The notes beneath the pieces were generated by a model. That model saw only the letters and a program-made list of their open reading frames with translations, did not search any database and was not told the DNA's origin. A stretch of 64,000 nucleotides of DNA, from contig OW799234.1 in the NCBI GenBank assembly GCA_941918925.1, positions 10,755,001 through 10,819,000 of the forward strand, read 5' to 3'. Numbering within the stretch: position 1 is the first letter of the stretch; the number at the start of each line of letters is the position of its first letter. The translations under genes and the position numbers were made by a program. Origin of the DNA: Phyto melanocephala. Taxonomy: Eukaryota > Arthropoda > Insecta > Diptera > Rhinophoridae. Below are positions 24,775-35,799 of this stretch, piece by piece.

Positions 24775-24998
24775 GCTCCCGGTGGACTAGTCAGTAGTGT
24801 GTTGGTCTGCTAGTTTGGGGGTTGTGGGTTCGATTCCCGCCAGAGACTCCGGACTGGTCTGATTTTCTTTTTCTTTTATTCTAACTATTTCTATTCATAT
24901 AATATTCTTGTCTTAATTTCTATATTAAGGCGTCACAATGGACCATAATGGTCTCCGGGTGAAGGTGTGAGGGTAACTTTGCACCAGCCTTACCTACC
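24775..24998 (+). mobile_element. tRNA-headed SINE, copy C
   Basis: The head cccggtggactagtcagtag and B box ggttcgattcc are well kept. A pyrimidine-rich middle follows. The tail, cacaatggaccataatggtc then gggtgaaggtgtgagggt, differs from copies A and B. The flanks ttttatnctccc on the left and tttattctccc on the right are similar and may be a target duplication, but not an exact one. Confidence 0.7.
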
Positions 24999-25094
24999 TT
25001 TATTCTCCCTGCCATGATAAAAAATCAAAAAAGTCACACAAATTAAAATTTTTGGCTTAAAATCTGATATTTGATTAAAACTTTCATAAAAAAT

Positions 25095-25505
25095 TTTACA
25101 ATAAATATAAAACATCATATAGGAGTAAGAAAATAGTGACTATTTAGATACTTTTATGTAAAAATACTCATAAACTTTCATTTGCTGTCAGGGTTAAAAT
25201 AAAAAATTTTAATCATCATATAGGAGTTAGAAAATAGTGACTATTTAGTTACTTTTATGTAAAAGTTCTTGTAAACTTTCATTTCCTGACAGGAATAAAA
25301 CAATAAATATTAAACATCTTATAGGAGTTAGAAAATAGTGACTATTTAGTCACTTTTATGTAAAAATTCTTGTAAACTTTCATTTAGTGACAGGAATAAA
25401 ACAATAAATATTAAACATCTTATAGGAGTTAGAAAATAGTGACTATTTAGTCACTTTTATATAAAAGTACTCATAAACTTCCATTTGATGTTAGAAATGA
25501 AACAA
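25095..25505. repeat. 101-bp minisatellite, four units, each with a palindrome
   Basis: The word gaaaatagtgactatttag recurs at a spacing of 101 bp (near 25129, 25230, 25331 and 25432). Each unit carries gtgacta-tt-tagtcac, a 7-bp inverted pair with a 2-base loop, best kept in units 3 and 4. Units also share cttgtaaactttcattt. There are no CRISPR-like unique spacers. Confidence 0.8.
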
Positions 25506-26317
25506 ATAAATATTGTACGAAGACTTTTGTGCAATGTATGTGTGTGTGTGTATCTATAAAGTAGCACTTGTCATACATCATTGTCAGTTGTCATAATGTT
25601 TGGTCTTTTCTTGATTTTTTTTCTACATATATTTTGCATTTCTTTATTGTATTTTATACACATACATACATACATAGAAAAAACTCTGGCAGGAAGAATA
25701 ACTGATGTGCATGATTAAAATGTCTCCAACATGGCATAAGAACCAAAATAAACCAAAAACTAAACTTAAATAAAATGACAATGCATAAGTGTACACACTT
25801 AGCAAACGTATCTCTATTTGTTTATATTTGTATTTACTATTATTTATTAAGATTTTTGTACAATACTTGGTGCGCTCTGGCACAATCTCTATACTTAAAC
25901 ACAATTATATTTAAATCGTTGTTGTTCATCATAATACAAAATAAATTTATACATAAAACTGTTGTGTTGTGCCTGTAGTTAAAATGACAACGTTTTTTTT
26001 TTCTTCTCTCTTTTGTATTATAAGATTTATATAGGAGAGTTGTAAGTATTTTCAATTTATTTACTTGTAGGTAACGCATGGCTATAAATTATGCTGATAG
26101 TGAAATTACAAACAAAAGAGAAAAGAGAAAGAAAAGAGAAAGAAAAATTCTTAAAAATGAAAAGAAGTGTTTTTAAATTGGGAGCTTGAATTATTGTGGT
26201 CCAAACTAACTAATAATCATGACTGTAAAGCGCTAGAAGTAGGAAACAATCATTCCACCGGCCATCAGGATCTCCTATGAAGTTTTCTTTAATCGAATAC
26301 AACAGTTTTGCTTATTG
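25506..26317. other. No gene seen
   Basis: Short unrecognised frames on both strands overlap one another; none shows a motif. Confidence 0.4.
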
Positions 26318-26500
26318 TTTGCCCTGGTGTACTGGTGAGTAGTGTGCTAGTCTGCCAGTCTTGCTGTGGCTTCGATACAAATTTTAATATTTCGCTCGAA
26401 ATGGGTCTCATCACCGACAGTGGGTGATTCATTCGCATTTAGTAGTAGCAGCTGAATCCTAAAAATTTTTAAATTAATCTAAATTACAGCAGATTGCTTT
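26318..26500 (+). mobile_element. Degraded tRNA-headed SINE, copy E
   Basis: It reads gccctggtgtactggtgagt, agtgtgctagtctgc, and a damaged B box (gcttcgatac). The order of words is that of the SINE head, with many substitutions. The tail is not recognisable. Confidence 0.45.
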
Positions 26501-27052
26501 TGTTCAACAAAGTCACGACTCACAAGCATAGTCCAGCACATAAGTAACATTTTAACCGCGTTTTCAAAAATTATGTTGTAGTGGAGACAATATAGAAGAC
26601 ACTTGGTGACAATGATGAGCTGCTAGGATTTTCTCTAAGAGTTTAGGTATGACATCAAGCTTTGCTATACATCTGTAGTTAGCAATGTTATTTCTGCAGT
26701 CAGATTTAAATAATGGTGTAATAAATGAGTCGTTTCAGGTAAAATAAAAATAATTAAACTTCACTGACATATTAAAAATTAAAGTAAGTCTCAGCACATT
26801 TCAGAAGGCAACTGAAAATTCCAAAAGACCCGCATTTACATGAAAATTTACGCGTTTTTAAATTAATTAGAACCGTTGCTTTATCAAGAAATGGAACTTA
26901 TATAGCTGGATTTAATGTCTCTGTTAACAAATAGGAATTTGATTCATCAAAAGTGGTACAAAAGAAATCAACAAATATACTGCTTAAAGTGAAGCCATCA
27001 TTGGATTCAAAATTTTGGCATATTTTCATAACAGATGGCAATGCAATTGTCT
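26501..27052. other. No feature seen
   Basis: AT-rich intron sequence. Confidence 0.35.
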
Positions 27053-27665
27053 TTTTATAACCTTCACCTGTGGTGCACAAGGGTATATAAAGGTTTGTCA
27101 TTCCGTTTGTGATTTCTACAATTTTCATTTCCGACCCCATAAAGTGTATATTTTCTGAAAGCTTATGAATAGAGGAGTCGATTAAGCACTGACCGTCTGT
27201 CCGTCTGTCCGTGTGTTGGTTAAAATCAACTTTTAGAAGCAACTATATGTTCCTCAGACCTGTGTATGGTATCAATCTCTTGCAAATGTCCAGGAATGAA
27301 TCGCTATTCAGCACAATCGCCCAATAACTTTCTGAGATGTGAGCAAAAAACCACGACCACCTCGTTTTTTTACAATTACAACAACAACATACACATATAC
27401 TATTTAGAGTAAACGTGGCATCAAATCCCAGCTGAGCCAAAAAATTTTTTTTTTATATATTATTTATTATATTTTTTTTTTAAATTTTTAAAAAATTTTT
27501 TTTTTAATTTATTTTTTTTTTTTTTTTTGGTATTAATATATTTTTTTTTGTAATTTTTTTTACATGTACATATGATGAATTGTGATACAAACAATTGTTA
27601 TTGCAGACTTCACGTTGTGAAGGGTATAGAAAATTCGGCACGGCCGAATATAGCACTGTTACTAG
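27053..27665 (-). mobile_element. DINE-1-like element, subfamily A, copy 3
   Basis: Reverse-oriented. The 3' hairpin lies at 27060-27095 (ccttcacctg...caagggtata), then the complement of the ggggtcggaaatg block and of the gacagacgg run. The core (27440-27560) is short and T-rich on the + strand. The 5' block ends near 27655 (cggccgaatatagcac). The hairpin loop gtgcaccacagg is shared with copy 4, so these two form a closer pair. Confidence 0.65.
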
Positions 27666-27742
27666 TTTTTTTTTGGATTTGACAAACTTTTTGAATCAGA
27701 AAGAAAATTTAGTGGAAGTTTATTTAAGTTACTAGATTAACA

Positions 27743-27945
27743 GGGTGTCTCGGTAAAGTAGTTAGCAGTGTGCTGGTCTGCTACTTAGTCTGGGTGTTGA
27801 AGGTTTGATTCCCGCCAGAGACTCTGGACTATGCTGCTTTTCTGTCTCTTCTTTTCTATTCTTTCTATTCTATTTCGGCTCATGCTTACATATTTACATA
27901 TATACATGTCTCTTAATTGCCCTTAGTTGCCAAAAACAGCCTCAT
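27743..27945 (+). mobile_element. tRNA-headed SINE, copy D
   Basis: It carries gggtgtctcggtaaagtag, gtgtgctggtctgcta, the B box aggtttgattcccgcc, then agagactctgga and a pyrimidine-rich run. The 3' tail does not match those of copies A to C. Confidence 0.65.
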
Positions 27946-29749
27946 TTTATAATTTTTATAATATTTTAAGGGAGATGATGTTATTTTTTATTCTCAAGAC
28001 TTTATTTCTATGGTTGCCTTTGCCTCATCTGAGCTTCTATCTCGTTTATATACATAATGGTGTCTAGGAGAAGTTATTGCTAGGTTATTGAAGCTGCATC
28101 AGCTTAACTTACTCATGACACAAAGTAGAATTGCAGTAAAAAAAAACAACAATAAATTACGGCAGAAGCTTTAAGTCTTTGTTTTTATTTTTAGTTGCAT
28201 CAAAATTGCAATAATCAGGTTTGTCGCAATTTTGATTGGAATGATTGCAATTTCGTATTTTGAATTCCAATCGTTTTTGTTTTACTTTGAATTGCTTTTT
28301 ACACACAAATAGTCACACCTTTTATTTTAAGCCCCTAAAAATATGCACACAAGTGATATGTGAATAATGCAAACAGGAATTTCTACGTTTAATATTTTTA
28401 TAAACAGAATTTGTCTCTGCGATCGATATGCCTGAATGTAAGGTTTTGTTTTCGAAATCTATGAAATATGATGGCACTATGTTGATATCGTTGAGAGTGT
28501 TCAAACAGAATTGCGACGTAACGTAATTTTGCAAACAAATTGGCATCTAAAATACGTTGCAGAATTCAGTCGTGAAATTAAAATCAAAGTTGTCTATTTT
28601 CATTTAAAAGATTCATAGCTCAACAACGTTTACTTATTTGTATTTAGGTTTTATACACAAACATATTGTTTCTCAACAACGTTTTTTTATATTTTAAGGT
28701 TTAATAGACAAACTTGTTGGTTTGACGCAACGAAATATTAAAACAAAAGAATATTAAACAAACAAATAGAAGTGTTAAGCTTAGGCATATTAATTCATCA
28801 GGAACTCTTGATTCATCAGCTGATTATTTTTTTCTTCACTTATTTTAAATTTCAGCTGTCAAAGTCCATAGATAAAAAACAAATTTCTCTCTTTTCTCAT
28901 TCATTTTAAATGTCAAACTTCATATATAAAAATATAAACAAAAAACCGAACAGCGATTACCTGATGAATAAATATGCCTTGAGTTAAACGTTAGTGCAGT
29001 CAATTTTATTATAGGCCGTACATTTTTTAACTAGCTTTAATTGACGTTACTTTGTGCGAGCATTTAATATTGTTGAAATAAAAAGAGACTCTTTAACGAC
29101 TCGCCGACCTGTAATGTGTTTTAAATTTCGCATTGTCTGAACAAACTTCTCAGTTTTACTTTATCGTTTCATAATTTTTGGTTAAATATCCTAGGAAGCT
29201 GTTGATTTAATTTTCCTTTTAGATTTGTAATATGATTTCGTACAGTTGTCTTTTTTTGTAACTGAAGTATGTTGTAAATTGCATATAAAAAGGCCCCCAG
29301 ACCACACGACCATTGCCGCTTCCGTTCTCCAATTTCCTTTTTATATTTGATTTAATTTCATGAACATGTACAGGGAGTTCCTTTTTTTATTATTTCCTGT
29401 CTTTTGTAGTTATTGTTGTTACTGCTGTTTGTGTTGGGAAACGAACTTATTTGACCTTCTGCAATGAGCAGTTAATATTGTTACAGCAACTAGCAACTAC
29501 AATACACACTATCTTTGGTAATTCTATTTTTCTTGTGGATTATTTTTTTTTGCAACAAAACCATACACACTATTTACTGGCACATACCACATACCCTCTA
29601 GCTAGTTTTTAAATAGTAACTTTTTAAACCAGTCATATGACTGGCTGTAACGAGACATTGACTAAAAATAAACACATTCAAAATTGCAAAATTGCGAAGT
29701 ACTTTGTTTTTCAAAATCTTAAATCTTATTCGTATCAATTTAATGTAAA
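27946..29749. other. No gene seen
   Basis: Short frames such as 28322-28546 (minus) show no known motif. Confidence 0.4.
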
Positions 29750-29751
29750 AT

Positions 29752-30060
29752 AGTGTATTGGTGCAGTGTTAGAGCATGAGATTTCAAAACCATCATATCC
29801 CCTGGTTCGAATCCCGGCTGAGACAAGAACAATTTCATAGCGCTTCTGATGCTTAAGTTGCGGGTCGGCCTCCATGGAAAAAAAGTTTTGCCGGATATGT
29901 CAAAAAAGGTGCAAAAAATTTTACGTTTGGGGGGAAGGATCCGACATATCATAAATGACATCTTTAATTTGACGTTCAATCAAAAAGTCACCCAGGGAAA
30001 AAATAAAGCCATGGTCAAGCCATGAATAACGATATGCGAATTGATGAGATCGGACTTTAA
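29752..30060 (+). mobile_element. Second tRNA-like sequence, probable SINE head of another family
   Basis: It reads ggtgcagtgttagagcatg (A-box region) and, 37 bases later, a perfect B box ggttcgaatcc. The D stem can form (gtgc/gcat) and the T stem with one mismatch, but no matching acceptor stem or clean anticodon arm is visible. A tRNA gene is therefore unlikely, while a tRNA-derived SINE or tRNA pseudogene fits. There is only one copy in the window. Confidence 0.5.
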
Positions 30061-31650
30061 ATGGCGGCGCTATATATAAAAAACAAAAAGCGCTGTATTT
30101 GGGGGCGTGGCAAAACAAATTTGTTTCCATACATATCCTTGATTCTAGGGGGGACTTGTATAACTTTTTTTCTACCCTCCTAAGGGGACTTACCACTCTC
30201 TAACACTAACTAATATTCAAACTTGTATTAAACTATATACAAATGATCTAGTTTCGGGTTCTATGATAATGTTAAAATCGCTTGTTTGATCTATGAAAAA
30301 AAGGACAGTTAAGGTATTAGTCTAAAATTAGAAGGAACTAGAATATTCCCAACCACATACTTTATCTGCAGGGTATATACATACATACAAATGCAAAAAT
30401 AAATAAATAATAAATGCATATAAACATATACACATGCTAACATTTATATATAAATGAGTACAAAGTGTAGTTTTATTTTCTTTATTTGTTTGTGTACTCG
30501 TACTTGTGTAAATCTTATTGTACTTTTTGAAATTACATACCAAGAAAAAAAAAAAAATTAAAAGAACTTTTATAGCAAAAAGAAAATGTTCTCAACAAAC
30601 AACACAAAATTCTAATAAAAAGGACACTAGTGTAATTTACTACAACTGTACTGTACTGTGTATGTGTGTATGTAAAATATATTCTGTAATTTACGACTGC
30701 TTAATAATGTGTTGTTGGCCAGTAACAAAAGCAAATATTTCCAACACAAACTCTAAGATTTTACTAGAATTACATAGAATAGAAAATCTTGTAATATTTT
30801 AATAGTCAAAAGTAAATTGTATGGGAATTTAATTGTAGTAACACACATACCAACCTACCAATCTACCACACTAACACAAAAACATGCTTAAAAGATATCT
30901 TCTTACAGTTTCGGGGGTCACTAACTTGCTTAGCTGTAGCATGAATTGTAGTTGGAATCTAAAATCTGTGGTCAGATGGAAATGAAAACCTTTTACATTG
31001 TTCTATTTAATCTAGAGTTAATTGTGGTGATGGTTTTGTTATATTATGTGTCCCCTCAGTATTGGACGCCAATTTTAGTTTTATTTTCTTGTTCGTATGT
31101 GTACATACTTGGTTATGACATTCTAAACAAATTTCTATAAAAGTTAAATAATATTCTTTGAAAGTGGAATACGTGGGGGTAATCGTAATGGTTTAAACAT
31201 CACAATAATGAAATAAATTAACAAAAAGAAAATTTATAAAAGGTTCGTTTGTATTGTGTAAAAATATAAAATATTTTTTCTTTAACCCTAAGGTTAATAA
31301 GCAGAACATAAGAGCTTTACAGAGGGGGATTATTTAATGTGGGGGGTTGTATAATGTAAATAAACCCGCACTCAAAAATCCACCATTAAATATAAAAACA
31401 AAGGACATACAGCTTTACTCTTAGGACTAACAAAATCTACCAAAAAAAAAACTTCATTGCCAAGAAGCATTACCTAAACTGCTTTCTTAGCGCTAACCTG
31501 CTTAGAAGGGCGTTTTTGGAGGTCATGATTTGGTATGTGATGTCTCACTTTGAAGTTATTTTTTTTTAATATTACAATATTTGTTCTAATAATGATATAT
31601 CAAATGAAATAATTTTAGAAGGTTGGTACAAAATAAATGCATATGAGACA
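30061..31650. other. No gene seen
   Basis: AT-rich intron sequence with a few unrecognised frames. Confidence 0.4.
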
Positions 31651-31865
31651 GCGCATAGAGAAAGGGACCTAAGGGTAAAGGGTTATGGGTAAAATGGCTC
31701 AGGAGAGCCATTTTAAAGATTAAATAAATTTTCTATTTTTTTTTAAGTTCATAAGGAAAAAAACTAATTTTTTGTAGTTTCGTAAAATCAAGTTATTTTG
31801 TTAATTTAGTAGGGGAAAATATGAAAATAAAAAAATTTTACCGTTAGGTCCCTTTCTATTTGCGC
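31651..31865. mobile_element. 215-bp inverted-repeat element
   Basis: The arms are gcgcatagagaaagggacct (from 31651) and, at the other end, the complement of gcgcaaatagaaagggacct (to 31865). They continue by two A's. Inside, aaaatggctc-agga-gagccatttt forms a perfect 10-bp hairpin (31692-31715). There is no coding frame. The form is that of a MITE. Confidence 0.55.
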
Positions 31866-31985
31866 TTAGAATCGTCGACTTCACTTTTATAAAACGCGCA
31901 TTTCTCTGGGAGGGAACACTTTTGGGGCATGGGATCGGCCTCATTCGATGATTAGATGTTGTCCACATCAAAAAAAAAAAAAAAA

Positions 31986-32557
31986 ACAAGTAAGAGCGCT
32001 ATATTCGGCCGTGCCGAATCTTATATACCCTTCACAACGTGTAGTCATGCAATAACAGTAGTTTGTATCACCATTCATCCCATATGAAATACGTACATGC
32101 ATATATAAAAACAACCCATTTTAAAATTATAACTTTACGTATGTATGTTTAAAGAAAAAAAAAAAAAAATAAATAAAAAATAAAAAAAAAATTAAAAAAA
32201 AAAAAATTAAAAAAAAAATAAAAAAAAAAATTAACAAAAATTAAAAAAAAAATTTTTTAAAAAAAATAATTAAAATAAATATAATAAATATAAAACAAAA
32301 AAAAAATTAAAAAAAAAATTTAAACAAAAAATTAAAAAAAAAATAAAAATAAAAACAATATATTAAATAAAAAATAAAAAAAAAAAAAAAAATTAAAAAA
32401 AAAATAAAAAAAAGACGGTCAGGGCTTAATCGACTCCTCTATTCATAAGCTTCCAGAAAATATATACTTTATGGGGTCGGAAGTGAAAATTGTAGAAATT
32501 ACAAACGGAATGACAAACCTATATATACCCTTGTGCACCACAGGTGAAGGGTATAAA
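31986..32557 (+). mobile_element. DINE-1-like element, subfamily A, copy 4
   Basis: The 5' block is acaagtaagagcgctatatt with a cggccgtgccga hairpin. An A-rich core (about 32150-32413) follows, then gcttaatcgactcc, the ggggtcggaa block and the terminal hairpin. The gtatata..ccc stem encloses the loop gtgcaccacagg. The usual gacagacgg run has shrunk to one unit. Confidence 0.65.
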
Positions 32558-33639
32558 AACGTAAACCATATGTTTTCTACGGTTTAAAATTTCATCGAAC
32601 TCGTTACGTTATTTAGGACAGGCATAATTTATGCCTTGGGGTCTTGGAATCTTGACGATTCTTCAACGTTTATTTCTGCATTCGCTAGACTATAAATTGT
32701 GTACAATTTGAAGAAAAATACTAAAAACTATATCGCTGCAAGTACTTAATTAAAAAAAAGTTGGCGTTAAAGTAGGCGTGGTAAAGAAAAGTATGTTAAT
32801 AATCATTCCAGAGTCTTAGATATAATTTGTGAAAATATCAAGATGATCGGTCCAGCAGTTTGGCCTACCTGAGGGGGCGTGAAGAAGGCGTGACGTTGAA
32901 GGGTATGAAAAATAGATGCTGATCAATTCTCAGACCTACCCGATATGCACATAAAATTTTATGAAAATCGGTCGAGCTATTTCGGAGGAGTTTTAATCAC
33001 GAACATTAAGACACGAGAATTTTATATATTAGAGATAAAATTTTTTAAAACGTCTGAATAAATTTTTGATCGCGCTTAAGACACCAAATTATAAACCTTA
33101 ATCTCAGAAAATATTTCTAAGAAAAACTAATAAATCGGTTTGAAAGCAGCTGAGATATAAGCATCAAAGTACAACAGCTTCGGTGTTTTTCCAGAAATAT
33201 ACAACGGAAATCATAATTTTTCAGTTTCTATACAACCGAGAGAGCCAATATGGGAATCAACTGAGAGTACTTGAGCATTAAAATATAGTTAAATATGAAA
33301 AGTAAAAAATCCAACATGGCGCTCTAGACGAAATGGCAAAAATTTGATTTAAATAAATTAGTTACGGCTTTGTCTACTTTGGTATATAGGTATCAAACGA
33401 ACAAATTTGACCAGTAGAATAAAGTAAACTGTTTACAGAGTGTAAAATTCAAGATGGCATCTAAAATAAAATGGCGAAACAAATTTTTTTAAGCCCAACA
33501 ATATGGGTAACAAAAGAAAGGGCTTGACTAGTAGAATACATTTAACTACGTAAAAATTCAAAATAAAAGATCGAGTCGGATATAATAAAAAGATAGCGTA
33601 TTAAATGAAATCTTAAATCTAGGCTTAGCTACGATGTTT
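32558..33639. repeat. Unclassified repeat (about 32755-33045) in otherwise plain sequence
   Basis: The segment contains ggcgttaaagtaggcgtgg, ggtccagcagtttggcctac, aaaatcggtcgagctatttc and a final acgagaattttatatattag. Such phrases are typical of dispersed non-coding fly repeats and echo the gggcgtgg boxes elsewhere in the window. No full copy is present here. The rest (33046-33639) shows nothing. Confidence 0.4.
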
Positions 33640-33715
33640 TATTTATACCTTTGTACATGGCAGTGAAGGGTTTAAGCAGATTCGACACTGCCGAATATAG
33701 CGCTGTTTCTTACAG
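33640..33715 (-). mobile_element. DINE-1-like 5' end fragment
   Basis: On the minus strand it reads taagaaacagcgctatattc, a degraded ttcggc/gccgaa-type hairpin and cccttcactgcc. Only the 5' tip of an element is left. Confidence 0.5.
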
Positions 33716-33940
33716 TGTTTTTTTTTTGTTAGAAATATGAAAACTTAGATCCTAGTTAGTAACCAAGTTATACAAAAACACAAAGAAAAACTTTATGAAC
33801 TGTGCATAAATAAGTACCCCTACTGAAACTAATTTTAATGTGGTAAATGTTTAAAAACTTTTTTTAATGGAATTTTGCACAATATAAATTGTAGGCCAGC
33901 TTTATCTATATTGGGAGAATCTCAATTTCTTTTTATCTGT

Positions 33941-34065
33941 ATACATACATACATACATACATATGTGTATACGATATGGCATGTATACGATATGTACATG
34001 TGTGTATGTATGAATGTACGTACGTATGTATGTGTGTATGTATGTATGTATGTATGTATGTATTT
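33941..34065. repeat. ATAC microsatellite facing a GTAT microsatellite
   Basis: Six atac units at 33941-33966 are followed after about 40 bp by a longer run of gtat units (34003-34065). The two are complementary and could fold into a hairpin. The reading frames across them are not genes. Confidence 0.8.
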
Positions 34066-35394
34066 TTATATGTACCAAATGTCGGTCTTTCTGTCTACTC
34101 CGTCGTTATGTTTGTAGTAAAATTTTTGCATAGATTTAAATCTTCATACACAAACATGTGTATTATACACATGCACACATATACATGTGTAGTAAGTACA
34201 CATATGTATGTATGTAAATTGAATAATATACCACAAACCCATGCATGTATCCTTTATGCACAAACATAAAGTTTGTATTTATTTTAAATTTATATACACA
34301 TGCAACTGCCACAGATAGACAGTTGTACTACGTCTACCCGGGCCTTTTTTTTTTTTTCGTTTATCCTCCAACTTTTCGTTCTGTTCAGTTTTATGAACAT
34401 TCACTTGTACATTTTGCCGTTCAGAGTCTGTCTGTTGATTTGTTGTTGTTGTTGTTTTTTTATATTTTATTTTATTTGTAAAATTTACATTTTTTCTGCA
34501 TTTTATATTTTGATTCTTTTCTTTTTGTCAAAAAAAAAAAAAACAAAAATAAAATTTACATTTATGTGGCTGTTCGGTTACATTATGTGTTTGTATATGT
34601 GTGTGAGCGTGCGTGTTCCTTCTTATTATTATTTTTTTCTGTGTGCTTTTGTGTTGACAAATGCAGTTGATATCGTGTTCCTTAATAAATACAATTTTAC
34701 TTCTATGCACAAGTAAATCCAATTTTTTTTATAGATTTGTCCTTTTTCCCCAGAAAAGAATTGTTGCTAAATGTCATTTTCATTTAAATTTATTGCAGTA
34801 CCTACACTCTCTCAATACCATCCTTTCAATTTTAATGGTTTTAGTAGATTTTGTTTCTTGTATATTTTTTTTTACCAAATTATCTAAGCATATTGTTTGC
34901 ATCTCGGTCTACAAGAGGAAACAAAATTTGTTTTTTATTATTTTCGTTTAAATTCCAACTGTATAAGTCAATGGCAATATATCTTATAGAAGTTGTATTG
35001 TTATACGAGAATTTGAATAAAATAAACATCTTTGGAGATGCTTGAAGAGGAGAAGAAAAAAAAACAGCTCCAAGGAAATTACAAGAACATTAAAAATACA
35101 AACATTTATTTTCGAAATGAGATTAATTTTCCAAAAAGGTTTTTACGTAGGGAGTTGAGATAAAAAAGAGTATGAAAACGGATTAAAAATAAAATACAGT
35201 GAGGCACTTCACAAACACAATTTTTTTATGCCAAAGGCTAGTGATTTATTAAAAAATTTTTGCTGCTCTGCATAAATACTGGCCTTTAACTGGAAATTCA
35301 TATTTTTGATGGATTCTACAAACTGGAATAGTTCAAAAGTAAAATCGATTTTTCTTGTTGTTTAAATATTTTTTTTACGTCCTGCTTTTGAAAA
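34066..35394. other. No gene seen
   Basis: Many short overlapping frames of low-complexity composition; none has a recognisable motif. Confidence 0.4.
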
Positions 35395-35529
35395 CAGGGG
35401 CCAAATTACGGCATTCGATAACGATCGAAATTTTACTCGACCGATCGAGTTCGCTGTGCTTTAGGTATGGAGATTCTTATAAGAATTTTCAAATTTCGAT
35501 CACGTTCGAAGGACGTAATTTGCCCTCAG
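35395..35529. mobile_element. Palindromic MITE, copy 1 (135 bp)
   Basis: Ends: caggggccaaattacggc on the left and the complement of ctgagggcaaattacg on the right, with ttcgataacgatcgaaattt inside the left arm. Copies 2 (40414-40547) and 3 (56883-57017) have the same length and the same arms. This copy's centre is the most diverged. Confidence 0.65.
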
Positions 35530-35799
35530 ACCTGAGATGTGGTTTCAGAGCATACTGTCCAAGGCACAATGACACTTTTAAGTCAAGTTTAAGAAAGTGA
35601 ATAATTTCAAGAAGTTAGGGAATCAATTGGCCAGCGCATTGTTTTGTTTTGTTTTTCTTTTTTTTTTTGTGTAATTTGATGAAGCGAGAGTATGTGAATA
35701 AGATCGATTCAAGCCCTAAACTCAAGGCAACATTGAAGCGAAAATTCGAGCGCTACATCCGCTTATATATTATTTATTGTTAAAAATTTTTGTTTCACT

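Noticed and set aside
25095..25505. Regular repeats that look like a CRISPR array
   Set aside because: Units are tandem over their whole length, with no unique spacers, in eukaryotic intron DNA.
29752..29825. Functional tRNA gene
   Set aside because: B box is perfect, but acceptor and anticodon stems do not form.
33875..34269. Cys/Tyr/Val-rich frames over the gtat repeats
   Set aside because: Microsatellite translations.
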